A stretch of DNA of 64,000 bases from Allobosea sp. TND4EK4. Lineage in GTDB: Bacteria; Pseudomonadota; Alphaproteobacteria; Rhizobiales; Beijerinckiaceae. The first letter of the stretch is position 1. Each line of letters opens with the position of its first letter. Where the stretch lies: assembly GCF_900156025.1 (NCBI RefSeq), contig NZ_FTMO01000001.1, forward strand, positions 620,001 to 684,000. Reading direction: 5' to 3'. Shown in pieces: positions 18,446-26,534 of this stretch. The position numbers and the translations under genes were made by a program. The notes under the pieces are model-generated. The model did no database searches, had not been told where the DNA came from, and worked only from the letters and a program-made list of their open reading frames with translations.

Positions 18446-19390
18446 ATGACCACCCTCATCCTGCGCCGCATCCTGATCGCGATTCCGACGCTGTTCCTGG
18501 TGTCGCTGATGGTGTTCGCGCTCCAGAGGGCGCTGCCAGGCGACCCCTTTCTCGTCATCGCGGGCGAGGAACGCGATCCGGAGGTGATCGCAAGGCTGCG
18601 CGAGATCTACCGGATGGACGATCCGGTGGTGGTGCAGTTCTTCGCCTGGCTCGGCCAGGTGCTGCAGGGCGATTTCGGCCGCTCGCTGCGCACCGGCGAG
18701 CCGGTGCTGCATCTCATCCTGCAGAAGCTGCCGGTGACGCTTCAGCTCGCCACGGCGTCGATCCTGGTCGCCGTCGCGATCGGCATTCCCGTCGGCATTC
18801 TTGCGGCGCGCTACAAGGGCTCAGCGGTCGATTATTCGGCGAGCGCGCTGGCCCTTTCCGGGCTTTCCATCCCGAATTTCTGGTTCGGGATCATGCTCAT
18901 CCTGCTCGTCTCGGTGCATCTCAAATGGCTGCCCGCGTCCGGCTATGAATCGATCTTCGTCGATCCCTGGGAGGCGATCAAAAGGCTGATCCTGCCGGCC
19001 TTCGTGCTCGGCAACGGGCTCGCCGCCTTTCTGATGCGCCATACCCGCTCGGCGATGCTGGAGGTGCTGCGCTCCGACTATGTCCGCACCGCCCGCGCCA
19101 AGGGGCTGGACGAGGACACGGTCGTCCACCGCCATGCGCTGCGCAACGCGCTGGTGCCGATCATCACGCTCACGACCCTGCTCTTCGGCGAATTGCTGGC
19201 GGGCGCGGTCTTGACCGAGCAGGTCTTCACCATCCCCGGCTTCGGCAAGCTCATCGTCGATGCCGTGTTCAACCGGGACTACGGCGTCGTGCAGGGCGTG
19301 GTGCTGTGCACCGCGATCGGCTTCATCGTGATGAACCTGATCGCCGACATCCTCTACATCGTCGTCAATCCGCGGCTGAGGACCGGCTGA
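18446..19390 (+). CDS. peptide-type ABC transporter permease, DppB-like
   Basis: A 314-residue integral membrane protein of the DppB/OppB class. It starts MTTLILRRILIAIPTLFLVSL, has a long periplasmic loop after the first helix (RALPGDPFLVIAGEERDPE) and the cytoplasmic EAA loop ARAKGLDEDTVVHRHALRNALVP that contacts an ATPase. About six helices. Pairs with the DppC-like subunit, whose ATG overlaps its TGA by one base. No ATPase gene of the DppD/DppF type is in this operon. Confidence 0.93.
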   Translation: MTTLILRRILIAIPTLFLVSLMVFALQRALPGDPFLVIAGEERDPEVIARLREIYRMDDPVVVQFFAWLGQVLQGDFGRSLRTGEPVLHLILQKLPVTLQLATASILVAVAIGIPVGILAARYKGSAVDYSASALALSGLSIPNFWFGIMLILLVSVHLKWLPASGYESIFVDPWEAIKRLILPAFVLGNGLAAFLMRHTRSAMLEVLRSDYVRTARAKGLDEDTVVHRHALRNALVPIITLTTLLFGELLAGAVLTEQVFTIPGFGKLIVDAVFNRDYGVVQGVVLCTAIGFIVMNLIADILYIVVNPRLRTG

Positions 19391-20271
19391 TGGCCTCGCC
19401 CGACTCGATCTCGTCTGCCGGTGCCGCCGGCGGTCTCAGCACCCGCCCCGGCGTGCTCAAGCGGCTGCTCAAAAACAGATCGGCGCTGATCGGCGGCAGC
19501 CTCGTCCTGATCTTCGTGCTGATGGCGCTGCTGGCGCCCATCCTGCCGCTGGCGGACCCGTTCAAGTCGAACTTCCTTGCCATACGCAAACCGCCTTCCG
19601 AGCTCTACTGGTTCGGCACCGACGAACTCGGGCGCGATCAGGTCACGCGGCTGTTCTTCGGCGCGCGGGCGTCGCTGCTCGCCGGCATCGTCTCCGTGCT
19701 GATCGCGCTCGCCATCGGCATTCCCTTCGGCCTGCTCGCCGGGTGGTACGGCGGCTGGATCGACATCGTGATCTCGCGCTTCACCGAGGCGATGCTGGCC
19801 TGCCCCTTCCTGATCCTTGCCATCGCCTTCGCCGCCGTGCTCGGCCCCTCGCTGACCAATGCGATGATCGCGATCGGGCTTTCAGCCGTGCCGATCTTCA
19901 TCCGCCTCGTGCGCGGGCAGGTGATGAGCGTGAAGGCCGAGGATTTCGTCGAGGGCGCGCGGGCGGTCGGCGCGGGCGATCTCAGGCTGATGTTCCGCCA
20001 TGTGCTGCCCAACACCCTGTCCCCCATCGTGGTGCAGTCGACATTGTTCATGGCGCAGGCGATCATTCTGGAAGCCGCTCTCTCGTTCCTCGGCCTCGGC
20101 CAGCAGCCGCCGGCGCCCTCATGGGGCCAGATGCTGAACGTCGCCAAGAACTTCATGGAGCAGGCGCCGTGGATGTCGGTGGCGCCGGGCGTCTGCATCT
20201 TCCTTTGCGTCCTCGGCTTCAACCTGCTCGGCGACGGCCTGCGCGACGCGCTCGATCCAAAAGAAAACTAG
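19390..20271 (+). CDS. peptide-type ABC transporter permease, DppC-like
   Basis: Encodes 293 residues; the start ATG at 19390 overlaps the preceding stop (TGATG), so a longer upstream frame is not needed. The N-terminal OppC-N segment is followed by PPSELYWFGTDELGRDQVTRLFFGAR, the standard DppC loop (split here by position about 57-82), and the EAA loop GARAVGAGDLRLMFRHVLPN. About six helices. Forms the heterodimeric channel with the DppB-like subunit. Confidence 0.93.
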   Translation: MASPDSISSAGAAGGLSTRPGVLKRLLKNRSALIGGSLVLIFVLMALLAPILPLADPFKSNFLAIRKPPSELYWFGTDELGRDQVTRLFFGARASLLAGIVSVLIALAIGIPFGLLAGWYGGWIDIVISRFTEAMLACPFLILAIAFAAVLGPSLTNAMIAIGLSAVPIFIRLVRGQVMSVKAEDFVEGARAVGAGDLRLMFRHVLPNTLSPIVVQSTLFMAQAIILEAALSFLGLGQQPPAPSWGQMLNVAKNFMEQAPWMSVAPGVCIFLCVLGFNLLGDGLRDALDPKEN

Positions 20272-20289
20272 GCATCCAGGGATACGCCC

Positions 20290-22089
20290 ATGTTCACCAC
20301 CCGCCCCGAGATTCTCGGCACCTTCGGCGTCGTGACCTCCACGCACTGGCTCGCCACGGCCTCCGGCATGGCGATGCTGGAAAAGGGCGGGAACGCCTTC
20401 GACGCCTGCGCGGCAGCCGCCTTCGTCCTGCAGGTCGTGGAGCCGCATCTGGTCGGCCCTGCCGGGGACATGCCGGCCGTGTTCTATTCAGCCGAAACAG
20501 AAAAGGTTGAGGTGCTGTGCGCGCAGGGCCCCGCCCCGCAGGCCGCGACGATCCAGGCGTATAAGGACCTCGGCCTCGACCTCATTCCAGGCTCCGGCCT
20601 GCTGGCGACTGTCGTTCCGGGCGCCTTCGGCGGCTGGATGACGCTGCTGCGCGACCATGGGCGCCTGACGCTGCGCGAGGTGCTGGAGCCGGCGATCGGC
20701 TATTTCGAGAACGGCCACCCGATGCTGCCGCGCGTCTCGGATTCGATCCGCGAACTCACCGACCTCTTCACCGGCGAATGGCCGACCTCCGGCGCCGTCT
20801 ACCTGCCCGGCGGCAACGTGCCGGAGGCGCGCCAGCTCTTCGCCAACAAGGCGGCCGCCGCCACCTATCGCCGCATCCTCGACGAGGCGGAAGCCGCCGG
20901 CTCCGACAGGCAGGAGCAGATCCAGGCCGCCTACGACGCCTGGTACAAGGGCTTCGTCGCCGAGGCGATGGACCGCTTCTGCCGCACGCAGGAGGTGATG
21001 GATTCGTCGGGTCGGCGCCACAAGGGCCTGCTCACCGCCGACGACATGGCGCGCTGGCAGCCAACCTATGAGACGCCGGCCTCGGTGCGCTATCATGACT
21101 GGGAGGTCCACAAGATCGGTCCCTGGGGCCAGGGTCCCGTCTTCCTGCAGACGCTGAAGATCCTCGAGGGCATCGATCTTGCGAGCATGGGGCCGGCCAG
21201 CCCCGAATTCGTCCACCACGTCACCGAGGCGATGAAGCTCGCCTTCGCCGATCGCGAGGCCTATTATGGCGACCCGGATTTCGTCGACGTGCCGCTGGCG
21301 GCGCTGCTCTCGGACGACTACGCCGCAGGGCGCCGCAGCCTGATCGGCGAGCAGGCCTCATTGGAACTGCGGCCTGGAGCCCTTCCCGGCTACGAGGCGC
21401 AGGTCGCTCAGGCGCTGAAGGCGCTCGGTGCCATCGCCCAGCCGACACAGGGCAACGCCTCGGTCGGGGAGCCGACGATGGCCTCGATGGTTGCGGCCGG
21501 GCGCAAGGGCGACACGGTCCATATCGACGTCATCGACAAATGGGGCAACATGATCGCGGCGACGCCCTCGGGGGGCTGGCTGCAATCCTCGCCGGTCATT
21601 CCCGAGCTCGGCTTCCCGCTCAACTCCCGCGCCCAGATGTTCTGGCTGGAAGAGGGGCTCCCCTCCTCGCTCGCACCGGGCAAGCGGCCGCGCACCACGC
21701 TCACGCCGACCCTCGCCTTCGAGAACGGCAAGCCGCGGCTGGCCTTCGGCACGCCGGGCGGAGACCAGCAGGAGCAGTGGCAGCTCGGGCTCTTCCTGCG
21801 CCGCGTCCATCACGGGCTGAACCTGCAGGAGGCGATCGACCTGCCGCTGTTCCACACGCAGCATTTCCCCTCCTCCTTCTACCCCCGCACGTCGCGGCCG
21901 GGCCATCTCATGGTCGAGGAAAGCATTGGCGCGGCAGCCCTTGCGGAGCTGGAGCGGCGTGGCCACCACGTCGAGAAGGCACCGGCCTGGACGGTTGGCC
22001 GTCTGACGGCTGCCGAGCGCGGCGATGACGGCCTCTTGCGCGCCGCGGCGACGCCGCGTCTGATGCAGGCTTACGCAGCAGGGCGGTAA
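20290..22089 (+). CDS. gamma-glutamyltranspeptidase family hydrolase without signal peptide
   Basis: Encodes 599 residues. The N-terminal part shows the family core GMAMLEKGGNAFDACAAAAF. The autoprocessing site is G-D-T-VHIDVIDKWGNMIAATPS with T409 as predicted nucleophile, equal to the Thr that starts the small subunit in GGT. Downstream TPTLAFENGKPRLAFGTPGGD also fits. Unlike E. coli Ggt it has no signal peptide, so it should act in the cytoplasm, as HpxW-type members do. It follows the importer permeases by 18 bases and probably hydrolyses an imported amide or gamma-glutamyl compound; substrate is inference. Confidence 0.9.
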   Translation: MFTTRPEILGTFGVVTSTHWLATASGMAMLEKGGNAFDACAAAAFVLQVVEPHLVGPAGDMPAVFYSAETEKVEVLCAQGPAPQAATIQAYKDLGLDLIPGSGLLATVVPGAFGGWMTLLRDHGRLTLREVLEPAIGYFENGHPMLPRVSDSIRELTDLFTGEWPTSGAVYLPGGNVPEARQLFANKAAAATYRRILDEAEAAGSDRQEQIQAAYDAWYKGFVAEAMDRFCRTQEVMDSSGRRHKGLLTADDMARWQPTYETPASVRYHDWEVHKIGPWGQGPVFLQTLKILEGIDLASMGPASPEFVHHVTEAMKLAFADREAYYGDPDFVDVPLAALLSDDYAAGRRSLIGEQASLELRPGALPGYEAQVAQALKALGAIAQPTQGNASVGEPTMASMVAAGRKGDTVHIDVIDKWGNMIAATPSGGWLQSSPVIPELGFPLNSRAQMFWLEEGLPSSLAPGKRPRTTLTPTLAFENGKPRLAFGTPGGDQQEQWQLGLFLRRVHHGLNLQEAIDLPLFHTQHFPSSFYPRTSRPGHLMVEESIGAAALAELERRGHHVEKAPAWTVGRLTAAERGDDGLLRAAATPRLMQAYAAGR

Positions 22090-22117
22090 GCCTTCCAGGA
22101 TATCGCCCAAGCCCCGA

Positions 22118-22231
22118 CGTCATCCCGGGCGGAGCAAAGCGAAGACCCGGGATCCATGCCTGAACCTCTTCCGGATACTCCGGCATGGATCCCGGATCGG
22201 CGTGGCCTATGGCCGCTTGTCCGGGATGACG
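22118..22231. repeat. dispersed palindromic repeat (CGTCATCCCGGG subtype)
   Basis: Ends are CGTCATCCCGGGCGGAG and TTGTCCGGGATGACG, with an inner inverted pair GGATCCATGCC / GGCATGGATCC. It fills the gap between the transpeptidase-like gene and the DUF1028 gene and gives a false in-frame extension upstream of the latter. Confidence 0.8.
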
Positions 22232-22273
22232 GAGGAGGTTCGCACCGATCGAGATCAGCAGGGAGCCATCCGA

Positions 22274-22999
22274 ATGACATGGTCCATCGTCGCGCGTGAC
22301 GCCGCCACCAGCGCCTTCGGAGTCGCCGTCTCGACCTGCGCCTTCGCGGTGGGCGCGCGGGTGCCCTTCGGCGGCGGGCGGATCGGCGCGATCGCGACGC
22401 AGGCCTTCGTCAATCCGCTCTACGGGATCGATGGCCTCAGGCTCTTGCAGGAAGGTCGCTCGGCGCTGGAGATCGTGGCGACGCTGACGGCGGCCGACGA
22501 GGGCCGCGCGCACCGCCAGCTTCACGTCATCGACCGCGACGGCAAGATCGCAGCTCACACCGGCTCCGCCTGCATCGACTGGTGCGGCGCGGTGGATGGG
22601 CCGCAGGTCTCCGTGGCCGGCAACATGCTCGCCGGTCCCGAAGTGGTGCAGGAGACGCTGAAGGCCTATGTCGCGGCCTCGGGCCTCGACTTCGACGAGC
22701 GGCTTCTCGTGGCGCTCGAAGCGGGCGAGAAGGCCGGCGGCGACAAGCGGGGCCGGCAGTCGGCCGCGATCCGGATATGGAACGGCGAACCGGCGCCCAG
22801 CCTTGACATCCGCATCGACGACCATGCCGACCCGCTGAAAGAGTTGCGTCGGCTCTGGCGCGTGGCGCACCAGCGCTCGGTGCCGTTCCAGCAGGCCTCG
22901 CCCTCGCGCGCCCGGCCAGCGGGCGTCACGGACCGGAAGGAGCTGGATCGGCTCTGTACGGAATATGCGGCGGCTTGGAACGCGCGCCATCCGGAGTGA
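22274..22999 (+). CDS. DUF1028 family protein, probable Ntn-type hydrolase
   Basis: Encodes 241 residues. I chose ATG 22274 (GGGAG 8 bases upstream) because family members begin at this point: MTWSIVARDAATSAFGVAV. The N-terminal half has the family features FGGGRIGAIATQAF and LHVIDRDGKIAAHTGSACIDW. DUF1028 is grouped with N-terminal-nucleophile hydrolases; if so, T2 after removal of Met would be the nucleophile, which I infer only. Last gene of the importer operon. It probably works with the transpeptidase-like hydrolase on the same substrate. Confidence 0.88.
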   Translation: MTWSIVARDAATSAFGVAVSTCAFAVGARVPFGGGRIGAIATQAFVNPLYGIDGLRLLQEGRSALEIVATLTAADEGRAHRQLHVIDRDGKIAAHTGSACIDWCGAVDGPQVSVAGNMLAGPEVVQETLKAYVAASGLDFDERLLVALEAGEKAGGDKRGRQSAAIRIWNGEPAPSLDIRIDDHADPLKELRRLWRVAHQRSVPFQQASPSRARPAGVTDRKELDRLCTEYAAAWNARHPE

Positions 23000-23000
23000 C

Positions 23001-23085
23001 AGCGTCATGCTCGGGCTCGACCCGAGCATCTCTGGCTCCCTGGTCCTGAGATGGCCGGGGTCAAGCCCGGCCATCGCGACTTTGA
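23001..23085. repeat. dispersed palindromic repeat (CGTCATGCTCGGG subtype), right end decayed
   Basis: Left end CGTCATGCTCGGGCTCGACC-CGAGCATC is intact and forms a tight hairpin; the right half (GGCCGGGGTCAAGCCCGGCCATCGCGAC) is a diverged second hairpin. It lies exactly between two convergent operons that end at 22999 and 23087, where the two hairpins may act as a shared transcription stop. Confidence 0.75.
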
Positions 23086-23086
23086 A

Positions 23087-24208
23087 TTACGTCAGCTTGC
23101 CTCGCGCCGCGACCGGCAATTCGCCGATCAGCCGGTCGCCCCGCACCGTGACCAGACGGTCGACCATGTTGACGACGACGCAGACATGGTTCGGCACCAC
23201 GCGCACGATCTCGCCGACCACCGGGCGCTCGTTCGAGGCGGAGAGGTCGAGAAAGCCGTGCTCCTCGGCGAACTGGGCGATGCGGGCGGACGGATACTCC
23301 AGGATCAGCCCATGGCCATCGAGATTGCCCTTGTCGGTGGTCAGGGTCTTGGAGCCGGAATCGAGGATTCCGCGATCCGCGCCGGCGCGGCTGACCACGG
23401 TGGCGTAGACCGTCAACGCGCAATCCTCGAGGCTCGCGACGCCGGCGGCCATCTGCATGCGGTCGTTGAAGATCGAGGTGCCCGAACGGTGCTCGGTCGA
23501 ACCCTTGAGCTTGCCGATATGCGGCAGGTTGGGCGAGCCCCCGGTCGAGACGATGCCAGCCTCCAGCCCCGCATCGCGCAGGCCCGCCTTGGCGGTGTCG
23601 AGGAAGATCTGCGTCCGCTCCCAGCCATCCTCCGGCGGGTACATCAGGAACCCCGCGAAGGTCAGCCCTGGCGAGGCTGCGATCATCCTGGCGAGTTCCA
23701 CCGCCTCGTTCGGCGTCTCGACGCCGGCACGCTTGCGGCCGGTGTCGCATTCGACCACGACCTCGAGGTCGCGCCCGGCGATCTCGGCGGCGCGCGGCAG
23801 GCCGGAGATCGTGACGGGGTTGTCGGCGGCGACGATCATCCGGACGCGACGCTGGAGCGCACCGAGGCGGCCGAGCTTCTCCTCGCCGAGGATGTTGTAG
23901 CTGATCATGATGTCGTCGATGCCGCCATCGGCCATGACCTCGGCCTCGCCGAGCTTCTGGCAGGTGATGCCGCGCGCGCCGGCCTCGATCTGGAGCCGGG
24001 CGAGTTCCGGCGATTTGTGCGTCTTGATATGCGGGCGGTTGGCGAGGCCGGCCGCGTCGCAGGTTGCCTGGAGCCGGGCGATATTGGCCTCGACCTTGTC
24101 GAGATCGATGACGACGGCAGGCGTGCCGTAGATCCGGGCGATCTCGGCGGCGAGCGGCGTCGCTGACTTCTGATCGAGCGCCGGAGAGGTGGTGGCGGTG
24201 ACGCTCAT
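23087..24208 (-). CDS. PLP-dependent D-threonine aldolase / D-serine dehydratase family enzyme
   Basis: A 373-residue fold-type III PLP enzyme. The alanine-racemase-like N-terminal domain has the PLP lysine in RPHIKTHKSPELARLQ (probably K62). The C-terminal domain carries the metal pair H341-x-C343 in VPNHVCVVVN. A His-x-Cys zinc pair is known from eukaryotic D-serine dehydratase, while the well-studied bacterial D-threonine aldolase has His-x-Asp. So beta-elimination of a D-hydroxy amino acid is as likely as retro-aldol cleavage. ATG 24208 overlaps the RidA stop by 4 bases (ATGA). Last gene of the minus-strand cluster. Confidence 0.88.
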   Translation of the reverse strand: MSVTATTSPALDQKSATPLAAEIARIYGTPAVVIDLDKVEANIARLQATCDAAGLANRPHIKTHKSPELARLQIEAGARGITCQKLGEAEVMADGGIDDIMISYNILGEEKLGRLGALQRRVRMIVAADNPVTISGLPRAAEIAGRDLEVVVECDTGRKRAGVETPNEAVELARMIAASPGLTFAGFLMYPPEDGWERTQIFLDTAKAGLRDAGLEAGIVSTGGSPNLPHIGKLKGSTEHRSGTSIFNDRMQMAAGVASLEDCALTVYATVVSRAGADRGILDSGSKTLTTDKGNLDGHGLILEYPSARIAQFAEEHGFLDLSASNERPVVGEIVRVVPNHVCVVVNMVDRLVTVRGDRLIGELPVAARGKLT

Positions 24209-24663
24209 GGGTGCACCTTCACGATGACTTCGATCTCCACCGTCATGTTGTTCGGCAGCGAGCCCATTCCCACGGCCGAGCGGGCATGGCGGCCGCGCTC
24301 GCCCAGCACCGCGACGAAGAGGTCCGAGCACCCGTTGATGACCTTGGGCTGGTCGGCGAAATCGGGCGCGCCATTGACCATGCCGAGCAGCTTGACGATC
24401 TCGACCTTGTCGAGCGAGCCGACAGCCTTCTTCATCGCCGCCAGCAGGCCGAGGCCGGTCTGCCTGGCGTGCTCGTAGGCCTCCTCGACGGAGACATCCT
24501 TGCCGACCTTGCCGGTCGGATAGGTGCCGTCGGCGCGCTTCGGACCCTGTCCCGAGAGATACAGCATGTCGCCCACCTGCTTGAAGCTGACATAGGTCGC
24601 GACCGGCGTGGGCACCTCCGGCAGCGTCAGCCCCATTTCCTTCAGCCTGTCCTCGGCGCTCAT
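24205..24663 (-). CDS. RidA/YjgF family enamine-imine deaminase
   Basis: Encodes 152 residues from ATG 24663 (GGGAG 7 bases upstream); an upstream ATG at 24708 has no ribosome site. The longer-than-usual type, with conserved YLSGQGP and the C-terminal ARSAVGMGSLPNNMTVEIEVIV, in which the Arg corresponds to the catalytic arginine of RidA. RidA hydrolyses reactive 2-aminoacrylate-type enamines released by PLP dehydratases. Its 4-base overlap with the PLP enzyme downstream suggests that it clears the intermediate of that enzyme. Confidence 0.9.
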   Translation of the reverse strand: MSAEDRLKEMGLTLPEVPTPVATYVSFKQVGDMLYLSGQGPKRADGTYPTGKVGKDVSVEEAYEHARQTGLGLLAAMKKAVGSLDKVEIVKLLGMVNGAPDFADQPKVINGCSDLFVAVLGERGRHARSAVGMGSLPNNMTVEIEVIVKVHP

Positions 24664-24708
24664 GGCGTTCTCCCTGCCAATCGGGCGGCACCAACCGCCG
24701 CCACTCAT

Positions 24709-25188
24709 TCACATCCGTTCGCGGCGCATATAGCAGGCCGCGGCGTCATAGGTCGCGAGTTTCTCGGCCAGGGCCGCCTCGGCCACCTCGGCGAAGCCAT
24801 GCCGCCGCCAGAAGCCGGCCGAACCGTTGACCGCGACGAGTGCGACGCTGCGATAGCCCGTCCGCGCAACCTGTTCGACGAGCTTCGAGACGATCGCGCT
24901 CGCCGCGCCGGTCCCGCGTGCCGCCGGCAGCAGAGCGAGATCGTGCAGATACCAATTCGTCTCGCCCTCCGGCGGGACGCCGAGCAGGCTGTTCAGAGCA
25001 GGAACAGCGCCAGCCGGCCAAGGGTGGCTGATCAGATAGCCGCACAGCAAGCCGCGCTCCCCGGCCAACACATGGCAGCCGCTTGGAGCGAGGCGCAGCC
25101 GCTCGGCAAAGACCGCCTGATCCTCCGGATAGGCCGGATGCACGGCGGCAGCGGCTGCCATGACGGCCGGCAGGTCCGCGGCGATCAT
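24709..25188 (-). CDS. GNAT family N-acetyltransferase
   Basis: About 159 residues with the acetyl-CoA loop LALLPAARGTGAASAIVSKLVEQ and the C-terminal GSAGFWRRHGF typical of GNAT. The start is uncertain. The open frame reaches back to 25329, but those first residues are coded by a dispersed repeat (25209-25312), so I place the start at ATG 25188 (MIAADLPAVM), although the family normally has three to five more residues (WRP) before it. A non-ATG start near the repeat edge is possible. Part of the catabolic cluster; substrate unknown. Confidence 0.78.
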   Translation of the reverse strand: MIAADLPAVMAAAAAVHPAYPEDQAVFAERLRLAPSGCHVLAGERGLLCGYLISHPWPAGAVPALNSLLGVPPEGETNWYLHDLALLPAARGTGAASAIVSKLVEQVARTGYRSVALVAVNGSAGFWRRHGFAEVAEAALAEKLATYDAAACYMRRERM

Positions 25189-25208
25189 CGGGCGCCATTT
25201 GTTTCCCG

Positions 25209-25312
25209 CGTCATGCTCGGGCTCGACCCGGGCATCCTCTGCAGATAGAGGCTCACGCGCCTGCTCTTCCCGAGATTCTCGGGCCGAAGCTTCGCCTCGC
25301 CCGAGAATGACG
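25209..25312. repeat. dispersed palindromic repeat (CGTCATGCTCGGG subtype)
   Basis: 104 bases, from CGTCATGCTCGGGCTCGACCCGGGCATC to GAAGCTTCGCCTCGCCCGAGAATGACG. It has the same parts and orientation as the copy at 51968-52072. It separates the amidohydrolase gene from the GNAT gene inside one transcription unit. Confidence 0.85.
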
Positions 25313-25329
25313 GGACGGTCTGCGCCCAA

Positions 25330-26493
25330 TTACGCCGCCACCTTCGGGAACTTGTTCGTCCGCTTCGGGTGCCACCACTTGCCCTTGAGCACGACGCCTT
25401 CGGAGACGATCTTCCTGTCCCCGGTCAGGTGCTCACCGACCACGTCGACATAGTCGAACTTGCCTTCCTTGACGGTGAGGATCGTCGCATCGCCGAGCGA
25501 GCCGACCTTGAGCGATCCGTATTCGGGCCGCTTCAGCGCCATCGCAGCGTTCACCGTCGAGGCCGCGACGACATTGCCGAGGCTCATGCCCATGCACAGG
25601 AACTTCGACATGGTGGTGACCTGGTCGTAGGCCGGGCCCTCGATGCAGAGCTTGTGGACGTCAGAGGAGATCACGTCCGGCTCGAAGCCGTTGGCCAGCA
25701 TGGCGCGCGTCGTCTTGAAGGAGAACGAGCCCTTGCCGTGGCCGATGTCGAAGATGACGCCACGCTTGCGGGCAGCCACCACTTCCGGCTTCACCGTACC
25801 CTGCGCCGTGCAGGGGGCGTTCGGGAACGGACGGAAGGCGTGGGTCAGCACGTCGCCCGGCCGCAGCATCGCGAGAACCTCTTCATAGGACGGAGGCGGA
25901 TGGTCGATATGGCACATCAGCGGCATTCCGACCTCGTCGGAGACCTGAAGCGCGATGTTGAGCGGCTTGGTGCCCTGGTCGCCCGAGGCGTGGAGGCCGA
26001 CGCGCACCTTGATACCGACGATATAGTCGCGGTTCTTGTCGGCGACCTCGGCGCAGTCGATCGGGTTCATCATGCGCATGTCGCCGCTCTCGCCAACCAT
26101 GACGCGGTGGTCGAAGCCGTAGATGCCGGCATGCGAGACATGGAGATAGGCGAGAATCCGCGCCTGGCTCGGCTCGATGACATGCTTGCGGAAGCCCGCC
26201 CAGTTGCCCGGCCCGGCCGAGCCGGTGTCGACCGAGGTGGTGACGCCCGACATGCGGCAGAATTCGTCGGCGTCGATGCCAAGCGACGTGCCGCCCCAAT
26301 AGACATGGGTATGCAGGTCGATCAGGCCCGGCGTGACGATGTAGCCGGAGACATCGCGGACCTCCCTCGCGCCCTTCAGGTCCTTGCCGAAGCCGGAGAC
26401 CTTGCCGTCGGTGAAGGCGACGTCGAGCACGCCGTCATGCTTCTGCGACGGGTCGATGACGCGCGCGCCTTTGAGGATCAGATCGTGGGTCAT
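25330..26493 (-). CDS. amidohydrolase superfamily metal hydrolase, cog3964 (dihydroorotase-like)
   Basis: Encodes 387 residues from ATG 26493. Binuclear metal site: H61 and H63 (LIDLHTHVYWGG), probable carboxylated K162 (VGIKVRVG), H195 or H198 (MCHIDHPPPS), H218 (LTHAF) and D278 (ISSDVHK). It resembles the cog3964 proteins often misnamed dihydroorotase; the characterised Atu3266 and Oant2987 hydrolyse acetyl-(R)-mandelate, that is acyl groups on an R (D-like) alpha-substituted acid. It lies between the D-carbamoylase and the acyltransferase gene, which fits deacylation of N-acyl-D-amino acids (inference). Confidence 0.87.
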   Translation of the reverse strand: MTHDLILKGARVIDPSQKHDGVLDVAFTDGKVSGFGKDLKGAREVRDVSGYIVTPGLIDLHTHVYWGGTSLGIDADEFCRMSGVTTSVDTGSAGPGNWAGFRKHVIEPSQARILAYLHVSHAGIYGFDHRVMVGESGDMRMMNPIDCAEVADKNRDYIVGIKVRVGLHASGDQGTKPLNIALQVSDEVGMPLMCHIDHPPPSYEEVLAMLRPGDVLTHAFRPFPNAPCTAQGTVKPEVVAARKRGVIFDIGHGKGSFSFKTTRAMLANGFEPDVISSDVHKLCIEGPAYDQVTTMSKFLCMGMSLGNVVAASTVNAAMALKRPEYGSLKVGSLGDATILTVKEGKFDYVDVVGEHLTGDRKIVSEGVVLKGKWWHPKRTNKFPKVAA

Positions 26494-26534
26494 TGGTGAT
26501 TTCCCGCCCTTTGGGTTTTTGAAGCTGAACGGCG

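Noticed and set aside
23087-24712. A 541-residue frame suggesting a fusion of RidA and the PLP enzyme
   Set aside because: RidA is coded in another frame with its own ribosome site; the first 168 residues of the long frame have no family match and the PLP enzyme starts at the ATGA overlap.
24746-25198. Frame-shifted 150-residue ORF over the GNAT gene with a better ATG context
   Set aside because: It has no GNAT features; the acetyl-CoA loop is in the other frame.
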